64,000 nt of DNA from positions 1 through 64,000 of the forward strand of contig JAEXZL010000042.1 of NCBI GenBank assembly GCA_023451395.1. Reading direction: 5' to 3'. Position 1 is the stretch's first letter. Each line of letters begins with the position of its first letter. The notes under the pieces are model-generated. The model saw nothing but the letters and a program-made list of their open reading frames with translations. It ran no database searches and was not told the origin of the DNA. The DNA comes from Bacillota bacterium (lineage in GTDB: Bacteria > Bacillota > Clostridia > Clostridiales > Clostridiaceae). Shown piece by piece: positions 8,648 through 17,358 of this stretch. The position numbers and the translations under genes were made by a program.

Positions 8648-9964
8648 ATGGGTTATGCTAAGGTTAAAACAACAATACCAGGTCCAAAAACAAAAGAGCT
8701 TTTAAAACAGTGGCATGAAAATGAAGCAGATAAACTTGGGTATCAGGCTCAGGTAGCCATAGATCATGGAAGGGGAGCTATGCTCTATGATGTAGATGAT
8801 AACGTTTTTATTGATTGGAGCAGTGGCGTCCTAGTTACTAATGTAGGTCATTGTCATCCTAAACTTGTTGAGGCTGTACAGGAAGCAAGCGAGCATGTTC
8901 TCAATGTATATGAATGGTGTACCCCCTATAGAGCAAATGCTGCAAGAGACCTTGTTAATGCAGCACCTTCACATCTTGATAAGTGTTTCTTTATGTCCTC
9001 TGGAAGTGAGGTTACTGATTGCTCTGCTAGAATAATGAAGAGGTATACACATAATTATGAAATTATTTCTTTTTATGGGGGATTTCATGGACGAACTCTA
9101 TCTACAGCAAGCTTAGGAGGACTAAGCAAGTCAAAGTATGGTATGGGTCCAATGCTTCCTGGTTCTATCCGTGTGCCTTATCCTTATTGTTATAGATGTC
9201 CATTCAAATCAAATCCTGAAAAGTGCGGGCTTTTATGCCTTGAATTCATGAATGATATCATAAGGGCAAATAGTACAGGCAGTCTTGCAGGATTGATTAT
9301 AGAGCCTTATCAAGGATCAGCAGGTTTTATTTTCCCTCCAGAAGGATTTTTACCAGCAGTAGAATCATGGTGTCGTGAAAAGAATATTCCTTTTACACTT
9401 GATGAGGTACAGTCATCTTACGGACGTACTGGGAAGATGTGGGCACTGGAACATGAAGCTCTAACACCGGATATTGTGACTGTAGGCAAGGGAATTGGAA
9501 GCGGTGTTACAGTTGCAGCTTTACTTATGCGTGATGAGATGATTAAAGATAGTATGCACAAGGGAGATATGGGCAGTACTTATGGCGGAAATCCTATTAG
9601 CTGTGCAGCGGTATCAGCAGTTCTCAAGATAATGAAGGATGAGAAATTACCGGAACGTGCAGCAAGACTTGGTAAAATAATAAGCAGCAGACTTAGTAAG
9701 ATACAGGAAAAATGTAAATATATAGGAGATGTACGTGGCCGAGGAATGGTATGGGGTGTTGAGCTTGTGGAAGATAGGGAAACAAAGGAACCAGCACCAG
9801 AAAAGGTAAATAAGCTTATTGATCTAGCAGCTGAAAAGGGACTGCTCATAGGTTCTGTGGGAATGTTCGGAAATGTAGTTCGTGTGGCTCCACCATTAGT
9901 TATTACAGAAGAACAGCTTGATGAAAGCCTTGAAATCTTCGAACAATGCACAAAGCAACTATAG
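8648..9964 (+). CDS. Class III PLP-dependent aminotransferase
   Basis: This 438-residue enzyme is of the GabT/ornithine/omega-aminotransferase fold. It moves an amino group between an omega-amino or amino acid and a keto acid using pyridoxal phosphate. The PLP aspartate region LDEVQSSYGRTGKMWA and the Schiff-base lysine K281 in TVGKGIGSG are intact. A four-cysteine segment (YCYRCPF, then CGLLC) appears near residue 180; this insertion is seen in a subset of class III enzymes. The gene is followed after 25 bases by an M20 peptidase and then by the PTS operon. The co-transcribed M20 enzyme suggests N-acyl or dipeptide substrates processed together with transamination, but the exact substrate is not deducible. 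Confidence 0.88.
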   Translation: MGYAKVKTTIPGPKTKELLKQWHENEADKLGYQAQVAIDHGRGAMLYDVDDNVFIDWSSGVLVTNVGHCHPKLVEAVQEASEHVLNVYEWCTPYRANAARDLVNAAPSHLDKCFFMSSGSEVTDCSARIMKRYTHNYEIISFYGGFHGRTLSTASLGGLSKSKYGMGPMLPGSIRVPYPYCYRCPFKSNPEKCGLLCLEFMNDIIRANSTGSLAGLIIEPYQGSAGFIFPPEGFLPAVESWCREKNIPFTLDEVQSSYGRTGKMWALEHEALTPDIVTVGKGIGSGVTVAALLMRDEMIKDSMHKGDMGSTYGGNPISCAAVSAVLKIMKDEKLPERAARLGKIISSRLSKIQEKCKYIGDVRGRGMVWGVELVEDRETKEPAPEKVNKLIDLAAEKGLLIGSVGMFGNVVRVAPPLVITEEQLDESLEIFEQCTKQL

Positions 9965-9989
9965 TAATAGAAATTAATAATAATAGGGG

Positions 9990-11234
9990 GTGAACATCAT
10001 TATTAATGAGAATGATTTGAAAAAGTATTTGATATCCCAAAAGGAATGGGTTACTGAATTCCTAAATGGTCTTCTTGCAATAAAATCAGAAAGTGGAGAC
10101 GAGGAAAATGCTATGGCGTATATTTCTGCAGAACTAGAGTCAGTAGGAATAGATGTTAAGAGCTGTCCTATTTCCGAGGATATTAAGAAAAGCAGTAATT
10201 ATTCCTATCCAGTGGAGAATATTGAGTATAAAAACCGAAGAAATCTTGCTATTAGATATGACTCAAAGATGACAGGTAAAACAATAGCACTGAATACCCA
10301 TGTAGATGTAGTACCTCCATCACCAGGGCAAAAGAATCCATATGTACCCTTTGTTGATAATAATGGTTATATACATGCTAGAGGTGCCTGTGATGCTAAG
10401 GGCCAGATAGCTGTACTTATACTGCTTATAAAAGCAGCTCAGAGTTTAAAAAACCTAAAGCATAATATAGTTGGTCATATTGTAGTTGAAGAGGAGTTTG
10501 GCGGCAACGGCACACTTGGTTTATTAGATTATGAAAAAGTTTTTACTGCAGATGCACTTATTAATCTAGAACCTACAGACCTTCGCTTAATGACGATGAT
10601 ACGGGGAGCAGTATGGTTTGATATGGTGTTTATGGGCAAATCAGGACATGCAGGAAGCTCAGAAAATACTCAGAGTGCCACTGATAAGGCCATAGCAGCA
10701 GTGGGTTTACTTAAACAATATCATAAAGAATTATTAAGTAAGTCAAGGGACTATGGTTTGTTTATGGGCATGAATAACCCCATGCCTCTTACTATAGGCG
10801 AATTTAATGCTGGTTCTTGGCCTGCAATGGTACCTGGGGAGGCACATATTGCTGGGGTGCTAGGTTTTTTACCAAACACCAATAAAAATACTGTAATGGA
10901 AGAAATTAGAGAGTTGTTCAATAGGAAAGAAAATCTGTGGATTAGTGAAGGAATGACAATGGAGTTTACCTATAAGCACAATGCTGTAGAACTTCCTATA
11001 GAGCACTGGTTTTCAAAGAACATGTCAGAGGCATGTAGAAAATCGGGGATTAATGGTGTCCCTACAGCAATGACAGCTTCCTCTGATGCAATTTTTTATC
11101 AAGAGCTTGGTATTCCTTCCTTAGCCTTTGGACCTGGAAAGATCAGTGATGCACATTCCTGTCATGAAATAATATCAATAGATGACATACTAAAAGCAAC
11201 GGAGGTAATTTATACTTTTATGATGAAAATATAG
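9990..11234 (+). CDS. M20/ArgE/DapE-family metallopeptidase or deacylase
   Basis: This 414-residue dizinc hydrolase resembles ArgE/DapE/ACY1 enzymes. Metal-binding motifs are seen in LNTHVDVVPP (first His and Asp), ARGACDAKGQ (bridging Asp), VVEEEFGGNG (catalytic Glu pair) and, at the C terminus, DAHSCHEI. It should hydrolyse an acylated amino acid or dipeptide in the cytoplasm, probably alongside the upstream aminotransferase. The start is odd: the only in-frame candidate near the N terminus is GTG at 9990, whose first base overlaps the AGGGGG ribosome binding site. No ATG is in frame nearby. A TTG at 10017 is a weaker choice. The N terminus is therefore uncertain by several residues. Confidence 0.82.
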   Translation: MNIIINENDLKKYLISQKEWVTEFLNGLLAIKSESGDEENAMAYISAELESVGIDVKSCPISEDIKKSSNYSYPVENIEYKNRRNLAIRYDSKMTGKTIALNTHVDVVPPSPGQKNPYVPFVDNNGYIHARGACDAKGQIAVLILLIKAAQSLKNLKHNIVGHIVVEEEFGGNGTLGLLDYEKVFTADALINLEPTDLRLMTMIRGAVWFDMVFMGKSGHAGSSENTQSATDKAIAAVGLLKQYHKELLSKSRDYGLFMGMNNPMPLTIGEFNAGSWPAMVPGEAHIAGVLGFLPNTNKNTVMEEIRELFNRKENLWISEGMTMEFTYKHNAVELPIEHWFSKNMSEACRKSGINGVPTAMTASSDAIFYQELGIPSLAFGPGKISDAHSCHEIISIDDILKATEVIYTFMMKI

Positions 11235-11424
11235 GCTGTAAGATAAAATATATCAGATTTATTTTTAAAAAGTGAAAGTGTTTGCTCTTGAATATAATTG
11301 AAGAAGTTTATAGTATTACTATATTTATTTTTAAAATATGCTGAAAATTTGATATAATTATGGAGAATAATTGTGCTTTTTGTAGAATAATATCTGATAT
11401 TATAGAATCAAGGGGGACTTAGAT

Positions 11425-13440
11425 ATGGTTGAACTAAATATTGTCTGGAAAGGATTATCTGTTATTCAAAGAAGAATATTGCTAGTAATTCTTAATCAAG
11501 ATGCAAGTATTACAGTTGAAGATTTAGCAGAAGAACTAGATACCTCTAGCAGAACAATACGTACTCAACTAAATTTTATCGAAGAAGCTATCGGTAAAAC
11601 ATCATTGAAGATTCAAAGGAAAAATGGAGTAGGAGTAAGCCTATTAGTTACTGAGCCTGAAGATTTGAAATTCTTACAGATTCAAAGTACTATTCCACAA
11701 AAAGCTTATTTGGATGATCGAAAGATATATCTTGCTCAAAAATTACTATTAGCACCAAAAAACGCACTATCTGAAACGCTTCTTGGACAGCAGCTATTTG
11801 TTAGTAGGTCATCCATAAGCAATGACCTGCAATTGCTCAGTGAATGGTTTCAAGAGTATGATCTTATATTGGTCAAGAGAAAAAACTTTGGGATTTACAT
11901 AGAGGGAAGCGAGATTAGCATTAGAAGTGCTTTAGCAGATCTATATCTTCAGAATCAGCAAAATGAGATTAATACTAGCAAATCAAATAACTATTTACAT
12001 TCAAATGAGAAAATTCTACAAACTATGTATCCTGGTTTTGATAGCCATTTTGTGGAGGCTGCAATTGAAAGTTTGGAACAGCAAAACAATATTACCTTAC
12101 AAGAAAATGCACACCTATCTTTATGGTTTGCTATCTGTACTGCAATCTACAGAATAAGGACGGGAAATAAATTATCTTTAGATAAAGATGAATTGAATAA
12201 TTTATTTCTTAATCGTTATTCATTAGACACTAAGGATATGTTTAATTATTTGCAGGAGTCATACAGCTTGAAAGTATCACTTGATGAACGCTTATATTTA
12301 ATAATGCTAATTGAATCATATGGAATACATCGTGATATAGACATATACCCCATTAACATTGATCAAATTAATGATGATAATTTCAAGAGTTTTCTCAATG
12401 ATGTAGTGCATACTATTGAAATGATACTTGATATTGATTTTTCAAATGCCCCCGATTTATATAATCATTTCTCTTATCACCTGGCATGTGCGGTAATGCG
12501 GCTTAAGTTTGGACTCAGGATAAAAAATGTATTATTACCAGAAATAAAAATCAGTTATCCAAGCGTTATGGGTGCGACCTGGGCATGCAGTGTTCTCTTT
12601 GAAAAATATTATAATGTTAAGGTTACAGAAGATGAAATCGGTTTCTTGGCTTTGTATGTGGGTACATTTGCTTATCGTATGCATCAGTATGTTAGGGTAT
12701 GTGTAGTTTGTAATTATGGAGTAGGTGTAACGGGCCTATTAAGCGAAAGCCTTAAGAGTGCAATACCTAATCTAATGATAATAGATGAATTGCCATCAGG
12801 TCAGTACAAAAAATTAAGAGCTTTAGGTCGTAATAATTGGGATATTGTAATCACAACACTTGACTTAAATGAAAAAGAACTTCCAGTAGTAAAGGTATCT
12901 ACTATACTCACTGCTTATGACCTTAAAAGAATTAAACTAAAGATAAGGGAACAGATTTTTAGGGATAGCCCAGATAAGCAAATTATATCACCCATAGAAA
13001 CACATCTCTTTAAAAAAGAACTAGTATTATTTGATGTGGATGCAGTGGATAAAAATGAAGCAATTAAGTTTGCTTGTGACAATTTACTAAAGAATGGCTT
13101 TGTAACAGAAAGATTTATGGAAAGTGTAATTTCCCGAGAGCGAAAAGTATCAACGGAGGTAGGAAGGGGAATTGCTATCCCTCACGGTAATCCACAGTTT
13201 GTTCGTAATCCTGCTATTTCAGTAATAAGATTTAAAAGATCAATCTTATGGGGAAATAATCAAAAGGTTAATTTATTGTTTGTTTTGGCATTACGTATGG
13301 AGTCTAAAGGAGGAGAAATAATCTCTGCAAAACGCTTTTATAAAAAACTTGCTTACTTACTTGATAATGATGAGGAATGTAAATTAATAGGAAAAATAAA
13401 TGATGAGGATGAATTTTGTAAATATTTTAATGTGATGTAG
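11425..13440 (+). CDS. PRD-containing transcriptional activator with PTS IIB- and IIA-like domains (MtlR/BglG type)
   Basis: This 671-residue regulator has a clear domain order. An N-terminal DeoR/HTH_11 helix-turn-helix (DLAEELDTSSRTIRTQLNFI) and a second Mga-like helix-turn-helix (GQQLFVSRSSISNDLQLL) come first. Two PTS regulation domains follow at roughly residues 190-400. A GatB-like IIB domain has cysteines at 426 and 429 (CVVCNYGVGVTG). A C-terminal fructose/mannitol-type IIA domain carries phosphorylatable H587 in GRGIAIPHGN. Such proteins sense PTS flux through phosphorylation and activate the adjacent PTS operon. It sits 16 bases before the IIA gene and is probably co-transcribed with it. 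A GGGGG site precedes the ATG. Confidence 0.9.
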   Translation: MVELNIVWKGLSVIQRRILLVILNQDASITVEDLAEELDTSSRTIRTQLNFIEEAIGKTSLKIQRKNGVGVSLLVTEPEDLKFLQIQSTIPQKAYLDDRKIYLAQKLLLAPKNALSETLLGQQLFVSRSSISNDLQLLSEWFQEYDLILVKRKNFGIYIEGSEISIRSALADLYLQNQQNEINTSKSNNYLHSNEKILQTMYPGFDSHFVEAAIESLEQQNNITLQENAHLSLWFAICTAIYRIRTGNKLSLDKDELNNLFLNRYSLDTKDMFNYLQESYSLKVSLDERLYLIMLIESYGIHRDIDIYPINIDQINDDNFKSFLNDVVHTIEMILDIDFSNAPDLYNHFSYHLACAVMRLKFGLRIKNVLLPEIKISYPSVMGATWACSVLFEKYYNVKVTEDEIGFLALYVGTFAYRMHQYVRVCVVCNYGVGVTGLLSESLKSAIPNLMIIDELPSGQYKKLRALGRNNWDIVITTLDLNEKELPVVKVSTILTAYDLKRIKLKIREQIFRDSPDKQIISPIETHLFKKELVLFDVDAVDKNEAIKFACDNLLKNGFVTERFMESVISRERKVSTEVGRGIAIPHGNPQFVRNPAISVIRFKRSILWGNNQKVNLLFVLALRMESKGGEIISAKRFYKKLAYLLDNDEECKLIGKINDEDEFCKYFNVM

Positions 13441-13456
13441 AGATGGAGGGCAGTTA

Positions 13457-13912
13457 ATGGAATTTTCTCAAATTATTAATCGAAATGCAATAGACCTTAA
13501 ATATAGAGCTAAAGATAAGGATGATGTTCTTAGGCATATGGTTGAAATGCTCTATAAAGATGGCGCCATAACATCTGTTCGGGAGTTTCTTGATGATGTT
13601 TATTTACGTGAATCAGAAGGTATTACTGGTATAGGTGACAATATAGCTATTCCTCACGGAAAATCTAAGTGTGTTATTAAAAACTGCGTTGCAGTGTGTA
13701 AGCTAGTTGAACCTATAGAATGGGAAACCATTGATGATCAGCCAGTAAACCTAATAATCTTGTTTGCAGTTACAAAAGAAGGTGCAACTAATACTCATTT
13801 AAAAATGATGGCCTGTGTAGCATCTGCACTGGCAAAAGAAAAGGTTTGCAAAGGCATTAAATCTGCAACAACCCCTGATGATTTGATTGCAGCATTTAGT
13901 GTAATAGCATAA
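13457..13912 (+). CDS. PTS fructose-family EIIA component
   Basis: This 151-residue phosphocarrier accepts phosphate from HPr and passes it to the IIB protein. The active-site histidine is H67 in NIAIPHGKS, and GITGIGD precedes it as usual for the fructose/mannitol class. It resembles the IIA domain at the end of the upstream regulator but is a separate polypeptide. It is followed after 26 bases by IIB and then IIC, so the transporter is split into three soluble or membrane pieces. Regulation is expected through the upstream PRD activator. The transported sugar is not known. Confidence 0.92.
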   Translation: MEFSQIINRNAIDLKYRAKDKDDVLRHMVEMLYKDGAITSVREFLDDVYLRESEGITGIGDNIAIPHGKSKCVIKNCVAVCKLVEPIEWETIDDQPVNLIILFAVTKEGATNTHLKMMACVASALAKEKVCKGIKSATTPDDLIAAFSVIA

Positions 13913-13938
13913 ATATTTTAAGTAAAGGAGGTTTTTAA

Positions 13939-14253
13939 ATGAAAATAGTTGGTATTACAGCCTGTACAGCAGGGATAGCACACACTTATCTAGTAAAAGA
14001 GAAGCTAATCGCTGCTGCCCAATCCTTGGGCCATGAAATTCATATTGAAACCCAAGGAAGTATTGGTGTTGAGGATAACTTAACTAAGCAGCAAATCGAA
14101 GAAGCAGATGTAGTAATCATATCAGCAGATATTGAGGTGTCTGGGCGAGAGAGATTCAATGGAAAGAAAGTTGTAGATGTACCAATGAAAGTTGCTTTAA
14201 ACTCACCAAAAGGACTAATAAATAAAATAGAAGAAAAATTAAAAGAAAAATAA
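13939..14253 (+). CDS. PTS fructose-family EIIB component
   Basis: This 104-residue protein starts MKIVGITACTAGIAHT, the standard fructose-class IIB signature in which C9 is the phosphorylated cysteine. It transfers the phosphoryl group from IIA to the incoming sugar bound by IIC. The rest of the chain (IHIETQGSIG, then VIISADIEV) follows the family closely and ends with no extra domain. A strong AAAGGAGG site lies upstream. It lies between IIA and IIC with short spacers, consistent with one transcript. Confidence 0.92.
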   Translation: MKIVGITACTAGIAHTYLVKEKLIAAAQSLGHEIHIETQGSIGVEDNLTKQQIEEADVVIISADIEVSGRERFNGKKVVDVPMKVALNSPKGLINKIEEKLKEK

Positions 14254-14274
14254 AGTAAAGGAGTGAAGTTTATA

Positions 14275-15318
14275 ATGAAAAAGTTTTTAAGTGCATTTAA
14301 AAAGCACACCTTGACGGGTATTTCATATATGATTCCAGTAGTTGTTGCTGGTGGTATCTGTATAGGTATTGCACGTATTTTAGGTGGTACAACCTTTGTT
14401 GAAGGCACACTTGCTTTTATTATTAATAAAATAGGTGGTGCTGTAATTGGATACACAGTCCCTGTTATAGCAGCTGGTATTGCTTATTCAATTGCTGGTC
14501 GTCCAGGTATAGCTCCAGGTCTAGCTATTGGATTAATAGCTAATAATATTAAATCTGGATTTCTTGGCGGACTCATTGGTGGTTTTATAGTTGGTTATGT
14601 TGCTTTGCTTATTAAGCAAAAGGTTAAACTACCTAAGACAGTACAGGGGCTGATGCCTGTTCTAGTTATTCCTGTTTTAACTACTTTATCTGTGGGACTT
14701 TTATTTTATTATATAATAGGACAACCTCTTGCTGCATTCCAAGCTGTGACAACCGCATGGCTAACAAACATGCAGGGAACTTCTGCCGCATTGCTTGGTG
14801 CTATTATAGGTGCCTTCCGTGTTGATATGGGTGGACCGTTAGCACAATCTGCTGCTGCATTTGCCAATGCGTGCTTAGCTGATGGTATTCTTGGTCCAAA
14901 GGCCGCTAATATTGTTTCTGGAATGACCCCTCCACTAGGTGTTGCTCTTGCAGTTTTTCTTGCAAAGAAAAAATTCAACCGTGCTGAATATGAAGCTGCA
15001 AAGGCCGCTGTTCCTATGGGATTATGCTATATCACTGAAGGAGTATTCCCATTCCTAGCAACTGACCCAATACGTATAATTATATCATGCACAGCAGGTT
15101 CAGCAGTGTCAGGAGCAATAGTAATGGCACTTGGAGTAGAGACTCCAGTACCTCATGGAGGAATTTTTGCAGTTCCATTTATGGTAAATCCCGCTGGCTT
15201 TATTATTGGATTGGTTGTGGGAACCCTTGTAACTGCCGGTGTTCTCGTTGCAATTAAGAGAAAGCCAGCAGATGAAGAAGAAAAAGAAAAAGAACTTGAT
15301 TTTGAAGTGAACTTTTAA
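14275..15318 (+). CDS. PTS fructose-family EIIC permease
   Basis: This is a roughly 347-residue integral membrane component that forms the sugar channel. Many hydrophobic helices are visible (for example VVVAGGICIGIARIL and VIGYTVPVIAAGIAYSIA). The family motif GRPGIAPGLAIGLIAN lies in the first third, and CYITEGVFPFLATDP with its conserved glutamate near the sugar site lies in the last third. GTG 14263 overlaps the AAAGGAG site, so ATG 14275 is taken as the start even though its spacing of 11 is slightly long. The C terminus is a short charged tail. Its sugar is unknown; the aldolase and dehydrogenase that follow suggest a keto-sugar or sugar acid. Confidence 0.9.
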   Translation: MKKFLSAFKKHTLTGISYMIPVVVAGGICIGIARILGGTTFVEGTLAFIINKIGGAVIGYTVPVIAAGIAYSIAGRPGIAPGLAIGLIANNIKSGFLGGLIGGFIVGYVALLIKQKVKLPKTVQGLMPVLVIPVLTTLSVGLLFYYIIGQPLAAFQAVTTAWLTNMQGTSAALLGAIIGAFRVDMGGPLAQSAAAFANACLADGILGPKAANIVSGMTPPLGVALAVFLAKKKFNRAEYEAAKAAVPMGLCYITEGVFPFLATDPIRIIISCTAGSAVSGAIVMALGVETPVPHGGIFAVPFMVNPAGFIIGLVVGTLVTAGVLVAIKRKPADEEEKEKELDFEVNF

Positions 15319-15336
15319 CAATTAATATAATACATA

Positions 15337-15367
15337 GATGAGAGGTTATTAATTAGCCTCTCATCTT
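15337..15367 (+). other. Intercistronic hairpin between EIIC and aldolase genes
   Basis: GATGAGAGG and CCTCTCATC form a nine-base stem without a T run. It may stabilise the upstream mRNA or dampen downstream expression rather than end transcription. Confidence 0.5.
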
Positions 15368-15388
15368 ATAAGAAAGGAAGAAAATATA

Positions 15389-16207
15389 ATGCTAGTACCA
15401 ATGAAAGATATTCTTGTAAAAGCACAAAAAGAACATTACGGAGTAATTGCACCTAATATTCTCAATGAGGACACAGCTAGAGTTGCTGTTGAAGCAGCTA
15501 CAGAATTGAATGCTCCACTAGTTATTGATATAGGCTATCTTGTTCATCCCAACATTAATATGCTTGTTAATATTACCGCTGAGTATGCAAAAGCAGCACC
15601 AGTTCCCATTGCAATCAATCTTGATCACGGACGTCAGTTTGAACATGCAATTGGTGCATTAAGGGCGGGATACACTTCCATAATGGTGGATAGAAGCAGT
15701 TTGCCCTTTGAGGAAAATGTAAAGGAAGTTGCGGATATAGTAAGAATTGCTCATTCCATTGGTGTAAATGTAGAGGCTGAACTAGGACATGTTGGGGATG
15801 GACAGCAGTATGAAAGAGATAGAGATGCGGGGCTTACAGATCCAAGGGAAGCGGAGGAGTACATTGAACGTACTGGAATTGATTTTTTAGCAGTTGCTAT
15901 TGGTACTGCTCATGGTGCTTATAAGGGTGTACCCCATCTTGATTTTGATAGGTTGAAGGAGATACGCAGTAAGGTAGACATTCCTTTAGTGCTCCATGGC
16001 GGCTCAGGATCTGGAGATGATAATTTATGCCATGCTATTCAGTGTGGAATTAGCAAAATCAATCTAGCCACTGATTTATTTGCCGCTGGTCGCCAAAATA
16101 TAAAGAACGATACTCCAGCACACCATATTTATTATGAAGTAACTGCTGGCTATAAAGAAAAGCTCAAATATTATATTAAATTGTTTGGAATGGAAAATAA
16201 GGCGTAA
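15389..16207 (+). CDS. Class II ketose-bisphosphate aldolase family protein
   Basis: This 272-residue zinc aldolase belongs to the fructose/tagatose-bisphosphate aldolase family. Metal and catalytic motifs are visible: INLDHGRQ with H80, the EAELGHVGD segment, VAIGTAHGAYKG with a metal histidine, and LHGGSGSGDD with the third histidine and phosphate loop. It should cleave a phosphorylated ketose, presumably the product of the co-encoded PTS and further steps, into dihydroxyacetone phosphate and an aldehyde. It is shorter than glycolytic class IIa enzymes and closer to the class IIb (GatY/KbaY) length. The operon context argues for a dedicated catabolic role rather than glycolysis. Confidence 0.88.
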   Translation: MLVPMKDILVKAQKEHYGVIAPNILNEDTARVAVEAATELNAPLVIDIGYLVHPNINMLVNITAEYAKAAPVPIAINLDHGRQFEHAIGALRAGYTSIMVDRSSLPFEENVKEVADIVRIAHSIGVNVEAELGHVGDGQQYERDRDAGLTDPREAEEYIERTGIDFLAVAIGTAHGAYKGVPHLDFDRLKEIRSKVDIPLVLHGGSGSGDDNLCHAIQCGISKINLATDLFAAGRQNIKNDTPAHHIYYEVTAGYKEKLKYYIKLFGMENKA

Positions 16208-16261
16208 AATCTAATTCTCACATAGATTAATATAGTAAAATTTAAATTCTGGAGGATAAAA

Positions 16262-17137
16262 ATGAAACACATTGGGTTTATTGGGCTTGGTAATATGGGA
16301 AAAGGAGTATGTCATTGTCTTATTGAGGCTGGATATCCAGTTAGTGTCTATGATTTATCAGAGGAAGCTATGAAAAGATTTGCAGAAAAAGCATATCTAG
16401 CAACAGACACAGCTGAAGTCTTTACAAAAAGTGATATAACTTTCCTTTCTCTACCAAGCTCAGAAATAGTTGAAAAGACTTTTGAAACATTTTTTTCCTG
16501 CGGTGTTTTTGGAAAGACAGTTGTAGATTTATCTACCAGTAACCCCGTTTCAACACGTAATTTATCAAAAAGGATGAAGGCTGAAGGTGGTGTACTTATT
16601 GATGCACCACTTAGTGGAAGTCCGGAAACAGCTTGGGCTGGAGAGATGAATATTGTTATTGCAGGAGATAGTAAGATAATAAAAGATAATGAGGAAATAT
16701 TTAAGAGCTTTACTAAATCTTATGAGTATGTAGGCGAAAGTGGAAATGGGCATTTGATTAAGCTGGCTAAAAACTGGGCTAGCTTGATTCAGGCAATAAA
16801 CTATGCACAGATATATCCAGTAATAAGAAAGCATGGGATACCTGAGGATAAGCTATATCATATTTTCGATAATGAAGTATTAGCTAATTGGGTTTTTCAT
16901 TTCTACAGTAATAAGTATGTAGAAAGAAAATATCCTATAGATTTTGCTCTGCAGCTAGGATATAAGGATATTTGTTATATGAGTGAGCTTTGCAAATCAG
17001 CAGGCTCAGAAACTTATATGCTAGATGGAGCAATGAAGCTCTGTGAGGATGCTCTAGAATATGCTAGAGAACGAGAAATTGAACCAGATATGTCTTTTGT
17101 ATGTGAGCAGGTACACCACTTAGTAGAGGAAAAATGA
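16262..17137 (+). CDS. NAD(P)-dependent beta-hydroxyacid dehydrogenase
   Basis: This 291-residue enzyme has the 3-hydroxyisobutyrate/tartronate-semialdehyde/threonate dehydrogenase fold. It opens with the Rossmann motif GFIGLGNMGKG, has the substrate segment DAPLSGSPETAWAGEM (the usual second-position VSGG is altered to LSGS), and the catalytic lysine K167 in GNGHLIKLAKNW. It oxidises a beta-hydroxy acid or reduces the corresponding semialdehyde. It is the last gene of the PTS operon and ends before a strong terminator, so it probably acts on an intermediate of the imported sugar or sugar acid. The altered motif makes the substrate hard to predict. Confidence 0.85.
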   Translation: MKHIGFIGLGNMGKGVCHCLIEAGYPVSVYDLSEEAMKRFAEKAYLATDTAEVFTKSDITFLSLPSSEIVEKTFETFFSCGVFGKTVVDLSTSNPVSTRNLSKRMKAEGGVLIDAPLSGSPETAWAGEMNIVIAGDSKIIKDNEEIFKSFTKSYEYVGESGNGHLIKLAKNWASLIQAINYAQIYPVIRKHGIPEDKLYHIFDNEVLANWVFHFYSNKYVERKYPIDFALQLGYKDICYMSELCKSAGSETYMLDGAMKLCEDALEYAREREIEPDMSFVCEQVHHLVEEK

Positions 17138-17216
17138 TGTACTGATTATTCTAGATTAGCAGCATAATGTAAACAGAACGATTATTGATTGTTTTGGGGA
17201 TTCGTCACATTAAAAA

Positions 17217-17246
17217 AGCGACCTAACCTAAAGGTCGCTAATTTTT
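17217..17246 (+). terminator. Intrinsic terminator of the PTS operon
   Basis: AGCGACCT (17217-17224) and AGGTCGCT (17232-17239) form a stem around a seven-base loop. A T-rich stretch follows. Confidence 0.88.
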
Positions 17247-17358
17247 ATCCTTAAAATTCTATATTTATACTATATTTTAATATAATCCTAAGAAAAATTA
17301 GGTAAATTATTATTTGATTAATCATTTAAAAAATTTTATTAAGAGGAGGGATCATAAA

